Shown: positions 22,951 through 34,299, counted from the first letter of the stretch. The stretch is DNA of 64,000 bases from Rhyzopertha dominica (GCA_025024175.1 QCXZ01000064.1:9796001-9860000), one strand, 5' to 3'. Numbers and translations: made by a program. The notes: a model not told the origin generated them from the letters alone.

Positions 22951-23445
22951 GTAGAATTTTGGATGGAAAATTATTATTTCGCCTTTCTGAATTGAAACCT
23001 TAACTTTACATTGATTTGATTTTTTTATTACTTGACAGGTACTTAATGTAATTTAATTTTACATTTTTAAAACATAATTTTGCTTTCAACATTTTGAGGT
23101 TATCTTGTCCGATTATTTCTTGCAAAGATTAAAATTTTAATCTAACAGATTACACCAGCCAGAATTGTTTTTAGTCGTTTGCCATTACTCCAGAAATTGA
23201 TATCTTGCATAAAGTTGCCTTAAAATTTTAAAAGTAACTAGAAAACTGAAATATATGCTGAGTCCATTATTAGAAAATGTATTGGCACTTGTATGTGGAA
23301 CTTTCTGTAGGTATATTGATTTCTGATATCATTTTAGACATGTAATAAAATATGGCAGTATCTACTCAAATTCGGATAGTTTATATATCTTTATATGCAA
23401 TTTTTATCTTGAATTTATATTGTTTTTTTTAACTGTTGCTAGGTT

Positions 23446-23533
23446 TATTTCCTGTGGATTTTGCGGGAATACGTTCCAAATAAAATTACGTGACTTATTT
23501 GTCTGCGTTTAGCAACGTTTCAGCCCTTCCTGT
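23446..23533 (-). repeat. Inverted-repeat arm, left (Penelope-like terminal sequence)
   Basis: The reverse complement reads ACAGGAAGGGCTGAAACGTTG ... GCAGACAAATAAGTCACGTAATTT ... ATCCACAGGAAATAAA and matches 23791-23878 with few substitutions. This arm begins inside the loop of the hammerhead-like hairpin found on the right arm, so it lacks the CTGAGGA half. Confidence 0.8.
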
Positions 23534-23776
23534 CGGACAAAAACAGTCAGAAAACAAAAAACATAATAACGAGCACGGAGACACACACACAAGTAAGAGG
23601 AAACGAAAAGAGCAAAGAACACATGAACAATGTTAAGGTGTTTAAATAAAAAACAATATGTTTTTAAACAAACTTTTAACATGTAAATTGTGAATGTAAT
23701 TAAAAAAAATGTACAAGTTGTTTTAAATACGACTGCGTGTAAAATTTTCAGACAAAAACAAATAAAAATAAATTAC

Positions 23777-23806
23777 CTGAGGAAGGCCCAACAGGAAGGG
23801 CCGAAA
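23777..23806 (+). ncRNA. Hammerhead ribozyme-like core
   Basis: CTGAGGA (23777-23783) followed by GGCCC (23785-23789), a loop ACAGGAA-type, GGGCC (23798-23802) and GAAA (23803-23806) reproduces the hammerhead consensus CUGANGA - stem II - GAAA with a perfect five-base stem II. Hammerhead motifs of this minimal kind are known from Penelope-like retroelements. The cleavage-site strand and stems I and III were not resolved by eye, so activity is unproven. Confidence 0.55.
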
Positions 23807-23878
23807 CGTTGTTAAACACAGACAAATAAGTCACGTAATTTGATTTGGAACCTATTCCTGCGAAATCCACAGGAAATA
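23791..23878 (+). repeat. Inverted-repeat arm, right (Penelope-like terminal sequence)
   Basis: Mirror of 23446-23533 across about 257 bp. It begins at the hammerhead loop and continues past GAAACGTTG into sequence shared with the left arm. An ACACACACAC tract and A-rich DNA lie between the arms. Confidence 0.8.
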
Positions 23879-24127
23879 AAAAAATATCTCGAATTTCATA
23901 CAATTTTCTTCAAAAATGCATTTATCCAGAACTTACATAACCTCTTACGCGACTTGGCACTATTTTTACTAATCGTCTCTTGCATCATTGTTCATGCTTT
24001 ATTGGATTGTCGCCCTAGGCTTAGACCTATACAACCTTACAGCCTATGCTTAAATTCAGAGTTGGCGAGGAAATAATTATTGCTCTCACTATTCCAGACA
24101 AATATATTATGTTTTGTTGATACGTAG

Positions 24128-24460
24128 TTAATAGTTACCTATAGGTACTGTTACGTGCTTCCAAATTAGACAGCTAATGCGGGTTGGATTCACTTTATTT
24201 GTCACATTTGTTAACAATCCCTGGGATAACGGAGCTTCTATTGCCTTTAAAATTACGTACAAATTAATGTTTTGAATCTGTTGAATCAATTGACTTACCA
24301 CTAAGCAAACCGATATTGCTTGAAATGATTGTAAACGGTTTTTATCAGGCAGTGCCGTGTCGGAGCTTATAACTTTCTCAACAGTCACTATTTACGCCCG
24401 AGCTATTAACCGGTCAATCAAGAAGTGGTACTAGCCACAAAGGTCGGAAATTCGTATGAT
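24128..24460. promoter_or_regulatory. Candidate conserved noncoding block upstream of otp
   Basis: A non-repeat stretch of balanced composition with AATTAGACAGCTAATGCGGG, ATCAATTGACTTACCAC and GGTCAATCAAG. A minus-strand ORF (24128-24388) has no family resemblance and no splice logic. TAAT/ATTA-type sites are frequent. Position 3 kb upstream of the proposed otp start makes an enhancer plausible, not shown. Confidence 0.22.
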
Positions 24461-24875
24461 GCTGATAAGTTTTTATACAAGAGCATTGTAGCATAGGATT
24501 TTGGATTGTAATAGCACCTATTATCATAATATATCGCTAAATAAATGTTTGTAAGTCTAGGGCCAAATATTAATTAGGTATGTTTGTATTTACACTTAGG
24601 TATAATACCTGTAGGTGTACATCTATGGGTATGTATTACTAATATGTACCTACCCAGAAACTGATGCTACACAAGTAGTATAAACATAGCAAAATCACTT
24701 TTTGAATGGGTGTGTTGGGTGCGACCATGCGAAAAATTCTATACGATCAAAGACGCTCTGTTATATTAAAGCACCGGCATCGATCTGAAACAAAAAATAT
24801 GGGAAAATGCGAGTTGGTCCGCAATAAAGCGGCGGAACGCTTTTGCCATTAGTTAGAAGTAGATCCGACAGCCGT

Positions 24876-25148
24876 TCACGTTATTAACGTTGCTGCATTT
24901 TCCACCGGCATCCGAACTACCCCCGCGGATACCTGTGGGGTTTCCAAAGAGAACGGGCCGTACATCCGCAAAGCATCGCGCTGCATATCGCAGGGGAGTA
25001 TCGAAGCAACAACATTCCCGATAAATTTCATTGTCTCTGGGTATAAACTGTCGAGTCTACTGGCAAGTCCAGTCAGCAAAAGCATAGTACCAACTGTACT
25101 GTATGTCGGTTCTTGCCCGCTAGCAAAAAGTGCCGTGGAGACCTGCTG
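24876..25148 (-). CDS. Unidentified ORF, possible exon
   Basis: This GC-balanced minus-strand frame opens just after a TGA with QQVSTALFASGQEPTYSTVG. It continues MLLLTGLASRLDSLYPETMK ... PCDMQRDALRMYGPFSLETP and closes at TGA near 24873. The residue mix looks protein-like and unlike nearby repeats. An acceptor-like TTTGACAG precedes CAG at 25149, and CAG|GTATCC near 24938 could be a donor. The plus strand is also open over the same range, so a noncoding conserved block or a piece of a retrocopy cannot be excluded. I do not recognise the family. Confidence 0.3.
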   Translation of the reverse strand, partial: QQVSTALFASGQEPTYSTVGTMLLLTGLASRLDSLYPETMKFIGNVVASILPCDMQRDALRMYGPFSLETPQVSAGVVRMPVENAATLIT

Positions 25149-25848
25149 TCAAATTGGGTATTTGCCATGTATTTATATTTTATTAAATTGCATATTAATA
25201 GGTAGCATCTAATCCACAAAACAGCTGTGACAGCTTATAAATTCGAAAAAAATGGATCATAAGGTGTATTTTTAATTTAAAAATGTGAATATTTAAAGGG
25301 ACCGCCAAAACGCGAACATATTGGCCGTGACGTCAGGTGTCTTGTAAATGGCCGCTTGTTTACATCTGTCAGCGCGTCACGCGTCAGCCTCAGCGCGTCA
25401 ATTTATCAGTTTATTGTTTGCGTTAATTTTGTGACAAGCGAGTACGCCAAGAAAAAGCGAAATACTTATGAGTTATGCCTTCTGAAGGCATGTTCATTGT
25501 TATGGAATTTGTGCACAGCGACGAGCGGTTCAACGCGGAGGAGATGAGGAACGTAAAAGCAACAAGCAACAGCATAAGTGAACTTTTTATCAAATTAACG
25601 TAGCATTGATAATTTGATCACAGTGGGTTGTTGGNAACATTCTACTTGTAAACGTAATAATGTAANAATCAAAAATNTACACTAAACTTGACATTTATTT
25701 TAGAGGTCAGAATAAACATAAATTGCCATTTATTTTCGGGNCTCTTGCGGCTCGTTTCCAGTCTGGCTAACAGTCGAATATATGCGGANCAACGTCGTTC
25801 TTTATTATAACATTTCCCTTAAAACGCATATAATTTTTCATATCCTCT

Positions 25849-26184
25849 TCAATCTATAACAAAATGGAAGCTGAATAGTAAACACTTATGACCCCAAAAA
25901 GAATAATAAAACTTACAGTAAGAATTAAGATAATCTTCACAACAGAAAAACAAACTTTGCGATTTCGTCATATCACGTCTAGGAGCCTTAAACAACTTTT
26001 TCATACCTTGATAATCTCGAGGAACGGTTACAAAAATTTTGGTAGCTGTACTGACTGAAGTACTTTTATAGCCATGTACAAAACAACACTTGTTTTGTTT
26101 TCCATATATAATAGATGCTTGTAAAGCTACACAAATCACTTTTTGGGGCGATCTCCTATACCGTCCTTTCAATAAACACCACAC
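25849..26184 (-). pseudogene. THAP-domain protein fragment of a DNA transposon
   Basis: The 111-residue ORF has a THAP-like domain at residues 32-88: KCCFVHGYKSTSV, then KIFVTVPRDYQGMKKLF, APRRD, and LFFCCEDYLN. THAP fingers bind zinc through C-x(2-4)-C-x(35-50)-C-x2-H. Here the second Cys is Tyr39 (GY where GC is usual) and the His is Tyr85 (CCEDY for CCEDH), so metal binding should be lost. The conserved Pro and the KIF/VP stretch are in place. The first ~30 residues before the domain show no similarity and may be upstream noncoding sequence. It reads away from the right end of the element. Confidence 0.55.
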
Positions 26185-26501
26185 AAAAGCTTTTCCAATA
26201 CAAGAATGATACTACACCATTAAACAGCACGCTCCTCGGTAATGTTTACAAGACACTTGACGTCACGAGTTGAATAACCTTGATTATTTTTCCGACCCAA
26301 ATATCGACCAATAGAATTGCACCATTCGACGTCACGTGGTACAACCTACATGGTATTATACTGATAATTTTTTGATTATTTTCTCTGGTAGTTGCTATAT
26401 ATAAAAAACAAAACATGATCCAGTCAAATTAACCACNCGTCAAACTGACAGGTTGAATTCAATTGTGAAAATTGGAGAAAAATCGGAAAAATAATCCCCC
26501 G

Positions 26502-26696
26502 AATACCACACGAGCTTCAAAATTATCGGGTATTTCCCTCAAGGTTCGTTGCAAACAAATAAAGTCGTCAAGTTTTTCAGGTTAAAAAATCACGAGCGCG
26601 AAGCGTGATTTTTTAACCTGAAAAACTTGACGACTTTATTTGTTTGCAACGAACCTATCGGGAAATACCCGATAATTTTGAAGCTCTTGTGGTATT
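26502..26696. repeat. Near-perfect palindrome, 93-bp arms
   Basis: Arms 26502-26594 and 26604-26696 are reverse complements at 89 of 93 positions, with a 9-base spacer (AGCGCGAAG). Transcribed, it would fold into a long hairpin. It lies 14 bp inside the right terminal repeat of the THAP element. Confidence 0.95.
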
Positions 26697-26885
26697 ATAA
26701 GTGAATAGAAGCGTTTTGGCGGTGCCTCCTAAGATTCGAATTTCAGACCTGAAAATCTTTACCTACAAATAATTTATTGTTTTTTTTAACATGGCGTACG
26801 ATATACATGCACTTCAAGATTCATTTTACGTAATCTTCAAAAAAAGTGATAATACCCAATTGAAGTATGCAGTTGCATGCCAATT

Positions 26886-27147
26886 TGTCAGGCTACAGGT
26901 CACTTTCTTTAGGAAGTAGTACCCATTAAGGCAGCTAGGTGGCTTTGTCATCATGTCAGTGTATTGCTGACAGATGGCATTGCCATCCTAATTTCTTACT
27001 TACATCATACCATTGCTTTGGTATATAAGCAAAACCAGTTCCATGCCGTGTTGTCTACACTAGACCTAAACTGCACTGATGAGCTGTAATGACAGCGAAA
27101 TAAATCTATCTGCAGTTGGTTGAGGTGTAGACAGCACAGCATAGACA
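26886..27147 (+). repeat. Dispersed repeat copy, possible solo LTR
   Basis: It runs from TGTCAGGCTACAGG to CAGCATAGACA. It contains a TATA-like GGTATATAAGC at about 27010, CCGTGTTGTCTACACTAGACC where an R region could start, and GAAATAAATC as a polyA-like signal near 27098. The diverged reverse complement is at 8062-8345. The same CCGTGTTGTCT phrase also occurs at 3800-3812 in the hairpin repeat. No clear target duplication and no internal retroviral domain is attached. Confidence 0.5.
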
Positions 27148-27164
27148 GGCATTTTAATGTACAT

Positions 27165-27300
27165 CAGGAAATTTGGAATTATTTATTATTAGTTTTGGAA
27201 ATATTGGGAATTATTTGCAAGTATTTCGAATTATTTTGAAGTATTTGGGATTATTTAGAATTATTGTTTGGAAATGTTTGGGATTCTCAGGAATTCCTTG
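27165..27300. repeat. Imperfect GGAATTATTTG tandem repeat
   Basis: Variants of GGAATTATTT, GGGATTATTT and GAAGTATTTG follow one another, a degenerate low-complexity tract. The 60-residue ORF over it is a by-product. Confidence 0.6.
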
Positions 27301-27479
27301 GATGTACCTGTTTATGCAAATTCGCATACATAGGGTTGGTTACAGATGTGTTTGAAGCACTGTCGCCGCTATGTGCAAAAGTTGTTTCCCATAAGTGGCC
27401 ACTCTAAGATTAATTAAGATAAATCAATTTTATGTAGGAAAATAACAGAAGAGAGAAAGAAAAGTGCTAACAAAAATAC

Positions 27480-28290
27480 TTAAATGGCATGGAAAAAAGG
27501 AACAGTACCGGAGCACTGGAAAATGGTGATAATTGTACCCAAATACTTAGAAAATGAGGTACAAAAGATTGTGGGAATTGCTTGGGAATTAGAGTGTTAT
27601 TTAACTGTAGGGGCAAAGGTGATGAAAGACTTGTGGAAGCAAGACTAAGAGAAAAGCTGTAACCACAATTACAAAAAGCACATGCGGATTTAAAAGGGGG
27701 AAGTATAGGACCAGATATTTACGATTAAACAAATGGTTGAAAATAGGCAGAGAAAAGGGAATCTCTTTAGCATTCTTGGACTTGGAGAAGTCATTCGATA
27801 ACATCCTCAGAAAAGTGATTGAGCTAGCAGAATGTGCATTTGCAGATGATCAAACGATCTGTGCGGAAAACAAAGAGAAGTTACAACAAAATGTGCAGTT
27901 GTTAGATAAAGGTTTAACAAAACATAAAATGGTAATAAATACGAGCAAAATAAAAGCATTGGTCATAGGAAAGGACGGCATAAGGATAGGCTTAACAATA
28001 AATAGAAAACAAATAGAACAAACTAAAGGTTTTAAGTACCCAGGAGTACACAACAATGAAAGAATAGTTGAAGAAAGAAATGAAAGAATCATAAATGCAA
28101 TAAAGGTGTAACACTCACTAAACAGGGCATTAATAAGTAAAAGGGAAATAAGCGAGAAAAAAGATGGAGGTATACAAGGCAACCTTTAGACCAATATTAA
28201 CATACGAATAGATGAAATACTTACTTCATGCAAAATGTGTAACTAGAATGGAGAGAATAAGAAACGACAATATCACAGAACTGGAGATAG
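27480..28290 (+). mobile_element. RTE/craniate-type LINE reverse transcriptase remnant
   Basis: The plus strand shows reverse transcriptase pieces in order: AWKKGTVPEHWKMVIIVPKY (27485), LGIRVLFN, VEARLREKL (27640), KAHADLKGGS, FLDLEKSFDNILRKV (about 27770-27815), FADDQTICAENKEKLQQNVQ (27836), INTSKIKALVIGK, then IYKATFRPILTYE and RMERIRNDNITELEIEPI (about 28170-28300). The order and wording (VPEHWKMxxIVPIYKKGD ... GFRxGRST ... FLDLEKAFD ... FADD) are those of RTE-like LINEs. Some 100 residues of the palm between FDN and FADD are deleted. Several stops and frameshifts are present. Confidence 0.8.
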
Positions 28291-28739
28291 AGCCGATTAA
28301 ATAAACTTATTATTCCAGTGGGTGCTTGTTGAAATGAAATTTAAAGATGATCTCTATGCTATAAACTTTTTGTCACCGGTTGCTTCTTAGTACTCTAATT
28401 GTGGACAGCGCCTCTGAATAATTGTTCACCTTTTCGCAATTTTTTGGCATACTCCTTTAACAATATTCTTCGAAAGAAGAAAAAATACCTAAACTGAAAA
28501 ANCACCGCGTCTTGATATGTCCATACGTTTTTGACTTATTCCAAAATAATCTATTTTCGCATTGAAATCATTATTAGCCATGGATCAAATGTTGCTACTA
28601 CACACTGTACCCTCTGTATCTAGAAGGCTTTGAAAACAAAACTTATGATCCCTTTTGCAATTTCAACATGAGCAATGACCATTAAAAATAAACGGTCCAA
28701 TTCAATTTCCAAATTCCACATCACGCGTTCACGCCCAAT

Positions 28740-29140
28740 TGATTCTGAAAATCAACCTCTCGCATCCAGTGAGAATTAACTGACGACCAGTAGTGGATAC
28801 CTACTATGTAACTTTACTCCTCCGGTACTTGCATGTAAAAATGGCTTTACTGTCCATCTGTCGGGAGAAAGATGGGGATCCTCGTCACTCATAGAACTTA
28901 ACCAGTAACAGTACCTAATCTAGCTCGATGCACAATCATATTTCGATGCACCGTCGCTTTACTGATAACCAGATCCAAAGCGTTTATCCTGGTGCTTGCA
29001 TGTGGCTTATTAACGACACAATCAAGAACATTAATAATATTATCATCTTCATTTATAATTGCCCTTCCAAACTCCAGCAAATTTTTAACAAATGGATCTG
29101 CTAAAATGCCATCACTCAGAATACTCAGCTGCATATACCC
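28740..29140 (-). mobile_element. Possible LINE endonuclease fragment
   Basis: The minus-strand ORF 28898-29134 includes FVKNLLEFGRAIINED, then KPHASTRINALDLVISKA and RARLGTVTG. The TR...ALDLVI and the LGT positions recall the APE endonuclease of jockey-type LINEs (TRxxxxLDLVIT ... LGTSDH). The SDH motif itself is not intact (TVTG). Weak evidence; a chance ORF is possible. Confidence 0.3.
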
Positions 29141-32100
29141 GTTTAGATACTATAATAGCATTTTAGAAATACACGGCTTCTATCCTAGAATAAGACATTT
29201 TTACTTCAATTGCAAAAGCCTTTAACAATCAGAAAATTATTAGGAAACCGTCAAAAATTACCAGAATGCGAACGGAGCATTTGCTTGCGTGACAATCTCG
29301 ATGAAACTATTAAATTGCGTTAGTATCTACTTCCAGTTTATATGATATAATAAATTTGCAGTTGGTTTTCCAATTATTAGAAAAAATGCAAAAGTCACTT
29401 CTTGTTTTGTAAAACATACTTTGCTAATATTCTGTGCTAAAGTAGGTTATTTTGAAATAGAGAACTCAATAACAAATGAAGACAACAATACGCGGTTCCC
29501 TTTAAAAGTTAGGTATTTTATTGGTCTTGAAAAAAAATACTAAACATTTCTTACCGTTCGAAGATTTTTTCTGAGTACGGTACTACTTTTAACGATTATG
29601 TTGCTTATATTTTTTGCACGATCGCAATAAACGAAAACAAAGTTATTAATATTTAATTTTTCATTCTGATCTCAAAAATGATGTTTTTGAATAAACTTGT
29701 GAAGTATAGGTTTTTCTGACATTTATTCATGTTAAATGACGTTCAGCCACGGCTTCCTTAATTTGTTGAACTTGACAATTCTGGAATAGACAGCCATGGT
29801 TTTATTAACCTTATAACAATTGCTAGTTTTTTTTTACGACGCGTTGTTGTATTTGGGAGAATTTAAAAGAACAAAGTGTTGTAAAATGACTTCCATATTC
29901 TTAGACGCAGACTTGGCGTGAAGTGTTGAGCGTTTTACACTAATGCTCGACGAACCAAGGAAAATATGAAAATAGATACATGCAAGATTTTCAACGAGTG
30001 TGGTGTGAGATAAAAATCAAAACCTTGGCAGAGCATTTAATATATTAAAGAGTGCAATTTTTGTTAGTGACTCGATCGACATTGCAAAATTTTAAATATT
30101 AATTGGCCATCTCAAACACAAAAATATTGATTATAAACAAAAATGCCGTTGTATTTATTAAGAAAATATACATATTCTGATTCCAAGTTGAGACATCTGA
30201 TGACAAAAATATTTAATTCCTAAAGTTAATGTGGGTCCATTACATGTAGGTACTTTAAAGGTGTTAAACATTTTTTTTTGTATTTTTGGTAGCAATGATA
30301 TTAAGAATATCGAAAGCACGTACAGGGGAAGAGATGCACAAACGAAAATAAATATTCGGCGAACATTTACTGTTATAAACAGGAAGCATGGAAATAAATA
30401 CACTTAGAAAGTATATAAACTTTCAACCAACAAATTGTAAGGTGGTACAAACAGTTTCTGAACATAAGATATTAGCATAAAAGGCATGTATACGGTTAGT
30501 AGTTTTTGAAAAGAGTTCAATTTACAAAATAATTATGCTCATGAAGTCACAAATTTTCTAAAATACAAAAATGTCAGCTACCAAAGTCCCATATATTGCA
30601 GTTTATAATAATACCGAACTAATGAAAAATCACTGTTAATATAAACCTCATCTAACAATATTATTTGGGAATTAGGATTCCGTAATTTGAAAGTACCTAT
30701 ATTAATTATGTAATAAGTAATAAACATGAACATTTTCTGATTGTCCAATTATTTCACTACTATTGGCTAAACAATTTGTAAAACTTTTTATGTATGCTGA
30801 CATGATAATCAGAGAACGATGAACTATCCCAGTTGTCTAAAAATAGTCAAGTTACAAAAGCTGTTCCGGTCCTCGCATCGCCCTCTTCATCCTATTATGC
30901 TCTTAAAACATTGTAGTCATCCTATCATCATCGTGAAATATGTGTAATAACACCATGCATAATACACGAAGGATCCTCGCGGGGTACCCTGCTGACGAGA
31001 CACCCTATTACACTTATAATGAACCGGCAACAAACGCACGTATGCTCCAGCACCCTTCACTTGAAGGTTTGATACCTAAGCATGCAAATAAAATTAAGAA
31101 TTTTTTAAAACATATTTTAGCATAGAAAATTAAGATGGAAACCTTGCCTACACAATTAATAATATTCAGCAACATATATCTAACCTGTAAATTATATTCA
31201 CTCTCATTACGACTTAAATAGTCGTTAATAGTATGGTAGTGAGTTTCACAATACTTATGCGGATAGCAAAGATTGTTTAGTATTTAATAATAATTACTTA
31301 TTTATCCAAAGACTACGTTTAGTACCCCTAGATATAGAACTTGATGTACCATGTACCAGGCAAAAAATATTAATATAGTATAATGGGTAATGACTGGAAC
31401 TTTAAACGTGATGCCCTATAATAATGACTAACAGTGGAACTGGACAAAATGACTTGTAGCTTTAAAAGTATTTTTAGGGAATCAGCCAATGTATGGAATG
31501 CATTAGAAAAATTATGAAATTATTTGGGATAAAATAATACAATGATAGGTGCCACAATGTATATTCTTTGTTGAACACAAAGAAGTATGCTCAAAAGGAG
31601 AAAAAGTCACCCAGCATTATAAAGCATGAGATCAAACATATTGGAATCAGTTTAGTTATGGTTACTGATGATAAGAATTGCTAGGTTCTTGAAGCCACGT
31701 ATAACACAGAAGCGATAAAAGATTGAACACAGAAACAACTAGAGAAGCTACCTCCAAAAATGTTAGTTATTGATACCAAAATAATCATTGATGCCTACGT
31801 CTCCATTACAGATACATTACCTAAATCTTATGGTACGCAGGTGAAAATTTTGTGAGGACCAGTAAATCGCCAAGTTGCTCCTTTGTAGGGCCCCAAGTAT
31901 GCTCAGAAACTAACACGTGTCACCGAGTGATTTCGATTGGCTAGAAGTGTGACAGGTCCTGTTGTGAGCGACTTTGCCATGACGTTTCCATATAATTCTT
32001 GCTAGGCATGGGTCTGACCTAACATGCGCTATGATCACAAAATCTTGTCATAGCTTTACCCTTTCAGGTAACTATGTATTTCTGTGGTCTCCATCCAGAT

Positions 32101-32680
32101 ACCAACCTTTAATTATTACCTACAACAATAAAATGAGAATTTTTCTATAGACACATAGTTTCATCGTAGTATCAGTACTACCAAATAACTTGCAGTTTCG
32201 TACAGTAGAGATATAATCAAATATGCTCAGACTGTTTTCTTGTCGAATTACAAAGGAGGAGAATGAATACTGACAGTGTTACTATTAAGTCTCCATCGAG
32301 ATCATCCAACACCTTTGCTCAAGATTTTTTGCTTTTTATATTCCAAAATCAAAGAACCATTCCTGAACTTTAAAGGAAATTGTGACCATATATATTTGGA
32401 AGTAATTCTAAAAACAATATCATTTAATTGCTTCCGTACCTAGATGAATAACTGGAATATGAAAGATTGAGGCACAAAATACTTCTTCATTTATATGATT
32501 TTATATACACAATTTTGTTTTTACTTATAACCTGCTTAATATGAAGGATATTTAAATAAGCTCCTTATGATTTTGACTTAATAATAACACATTATAAAGC
32601 TTATTTAACACATTTTTTTGTAAGATACCATAAAGAAAGGCAAACAATATTTCAAGAAGACGGAAGTTTGTTAACATAAT
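29141..32680. other. Long AT-rich stretch, nothing recognised
   Basis: No family resemblance was found in the short ORFs here, including 30940-31125 on the plus strand. No strong repeats were noticed. Confidence 0.4.
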
Positions 32681-32689
32681 TTGCAGAGA

Positions 32690-33340
32690 ATAATGGTATT
32701 AAAGGGAGCGTTTGCAGATGACATTGTGGTAGTAGCAGGAAAGAAAGAGAACTAAAAGTATGGAATAGAGCATTTGAAGAATATGTTATGAAAATGAATA
32801 AGAAGTTTGATCGTTTTGCTATTTGCTACTACTATAATAATATATAATGTATGGCAGAAGTGAAGAAGCTGAAATAAATACAATAACTGAGAAAGTATGA
32901 ATATTACGATTGATTAATAGTAGTCCCACAGAGGAATAAAACAGAAACCTCGTCAGTAAATGTATAAAATAGTCTAATCGACTAGTTTTAACTTATGGTT
33001 GTGAAACATGGATGCTTACCCGAAAGCAAAAGAGCAAAATTCAGGGGGTAAAAAATAAGTTCTCGGGAAGAGACTAAGGAACATACGTATACGAGGAGAA
33101 TAGAGGCATTATACCAGCAGAAAGCTGATCTGGCGGAGACGCATACAAAAAAATTCAAAACTATATACAGGTAAATCAGGTATGGGAGGCACTGTTGCAG
33201 GGCAGGAAAGAATTTCAGAAGCAAAAAACTTAGCAAGAAACATAATAGAAGTTCATGTACTGTGCACTGCTACAATGAGACAAGAAATGTGAAGATAATC
33301 CTGCCTCATGACTGGGGTAGGACATATATAACTAGGCATA
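32690..33340 (+). mobile_element. RTE-like LINE remnant, C-terminal part
   Basis: FADDIVVVAGKKE (32709) holds the catalytic box of a reverse transcriptase. Then follow LKVWNRAFEEYVMKMN, LVLTYGCETWMLTRKQK (about 32982), a VKNKFSGRD-type stretch, and VNQVWEALLQGRKEFQK (about 33170-33225). These are the usual landmarks after the YADD box in RTE-like LINEs (LTYGSETW.L, MKFLRRxxG). Frameshifts are common. It probably belongs to the same broad group as the remnant at 27480-28290. Confidence 0.7.
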
Positions 33341-33813
33341 TAATTGAAAGGAAATAGCTATCGTAGTTGTATATATTTTGGAGGTTTCCACCTTAGGCTA
33401 ATAGATAAATACAAGTATACACTATTTTACAACGCCAAATTTTCGATTTCAGGACTATATAAAAACCGTTTATAATTTAGAACTAATTTTAAATAAAAAA
33501 GAAGAAATTTTGAAATTATGCTCTAACTATTTTTTTATTAATATGATATTTAGCTTCCTGTATTTACATTTATAATACTGGTCTTTTATTATAATTTGTT
33601 TAAAATTCGAAAACTTTAAACCATCCTAACAACGAACGTATGTTGTTAGAGCACATCAGTCGTCCCTTTTATTGTATATGCTATCCTTGTGCAGTGCTAT
33701 TCTGCTTTTAATCCATTGGGAAGTATGCCCTACATACATATGTGTTATCTGATGTTTCATACTTTAAAGAATATTCGATATTTACGGGGGTGAATGCTTT
33801 CAGCGTCCATAAT

Positions 33814-34022
33814 ATAAGATAATGTTTTCTTGGAAAGATCGCTGTCTCTTGAAAACACTGACAAAAAGTTATAAGTCTGACGTTCCGATTACACTTGTAA
33901 CCTTTGTCAAAGACGAAAAACCTCAAAATTTGCCTGACACAAAATTTTGAAAACGTCAGACTTATAACTTTTTGTCAGTGTTTTCAAGAGACAGCGATCA
34001 TTCCGAGAAAATATTATCTTAT
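33814..34022. repeat. Inverted repeat, 71-bp arms
   Basis: Arms 33814-33884 and 33952-34022 match as reverse complements at 68 of 71 positions, including a perfect 48-base core (GATCGCTGTCTCTTGAAAAC ... AAGTCTGACGTT). The 67-base spacer is unrelated. This is a foldback or MITE-type structure. Confidence 0.95.
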
Positions 34023-34299
34023 ACGACATTTAATTCAATGTTTTGGAGTTTTTTATTTTAATTCGCTAATAAACTATAGGTATCCTTTTTAACATTATTA
34101 ATTGCAATTCTTATGTATATTTTCTCAATTATTTGTTTTCTTGTCAGTCCTGTAATATTAGGAAGAGTCCCAAATTTATGCAATTAATCAACATTTGAAT
34201 CCTGCACACTTATATTTTATTACTCATTTGTTTTTCATGTATCGCTGAAACTAGTCCCTGTCGTTTAGAAGTGGTCAAATTGATGAACAAATGCACATC

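Larger units (their letters stand above)
25298..26726 (-). mobile_element. THAP-coding DNA transposon, 1.43 kb
   Basis: The ends are inverted repeats: GGGACCGCCAAAACGC at 25298-25313 and its mirror GCGTTTTGGCGGTGCC at 26711-26726 (15 of 16 positions). A subterminal inverted repeat GTGACGTCARGTGTCTTGTAAA lies at 25327-25348 and 26245-26266. Between them is a minus-strand ORF with a THAP-type zinc finger, and next to the right end a 203-bp palindrome. THAP fingers serve as the DNA-binding domain of P-element-type transposases, and of related insect elements. No catalytic domain fits in the space, so the copy is non-autonomous. No target-site duplication was evident. Confidence 0.6.

Noticed and set aside
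25356..25547. 63-residue plus-strand ORF inside the THAP element
   Set aside because: Basic and Ser-rich but no domain; lies between subterminal repeats and is likely chance.
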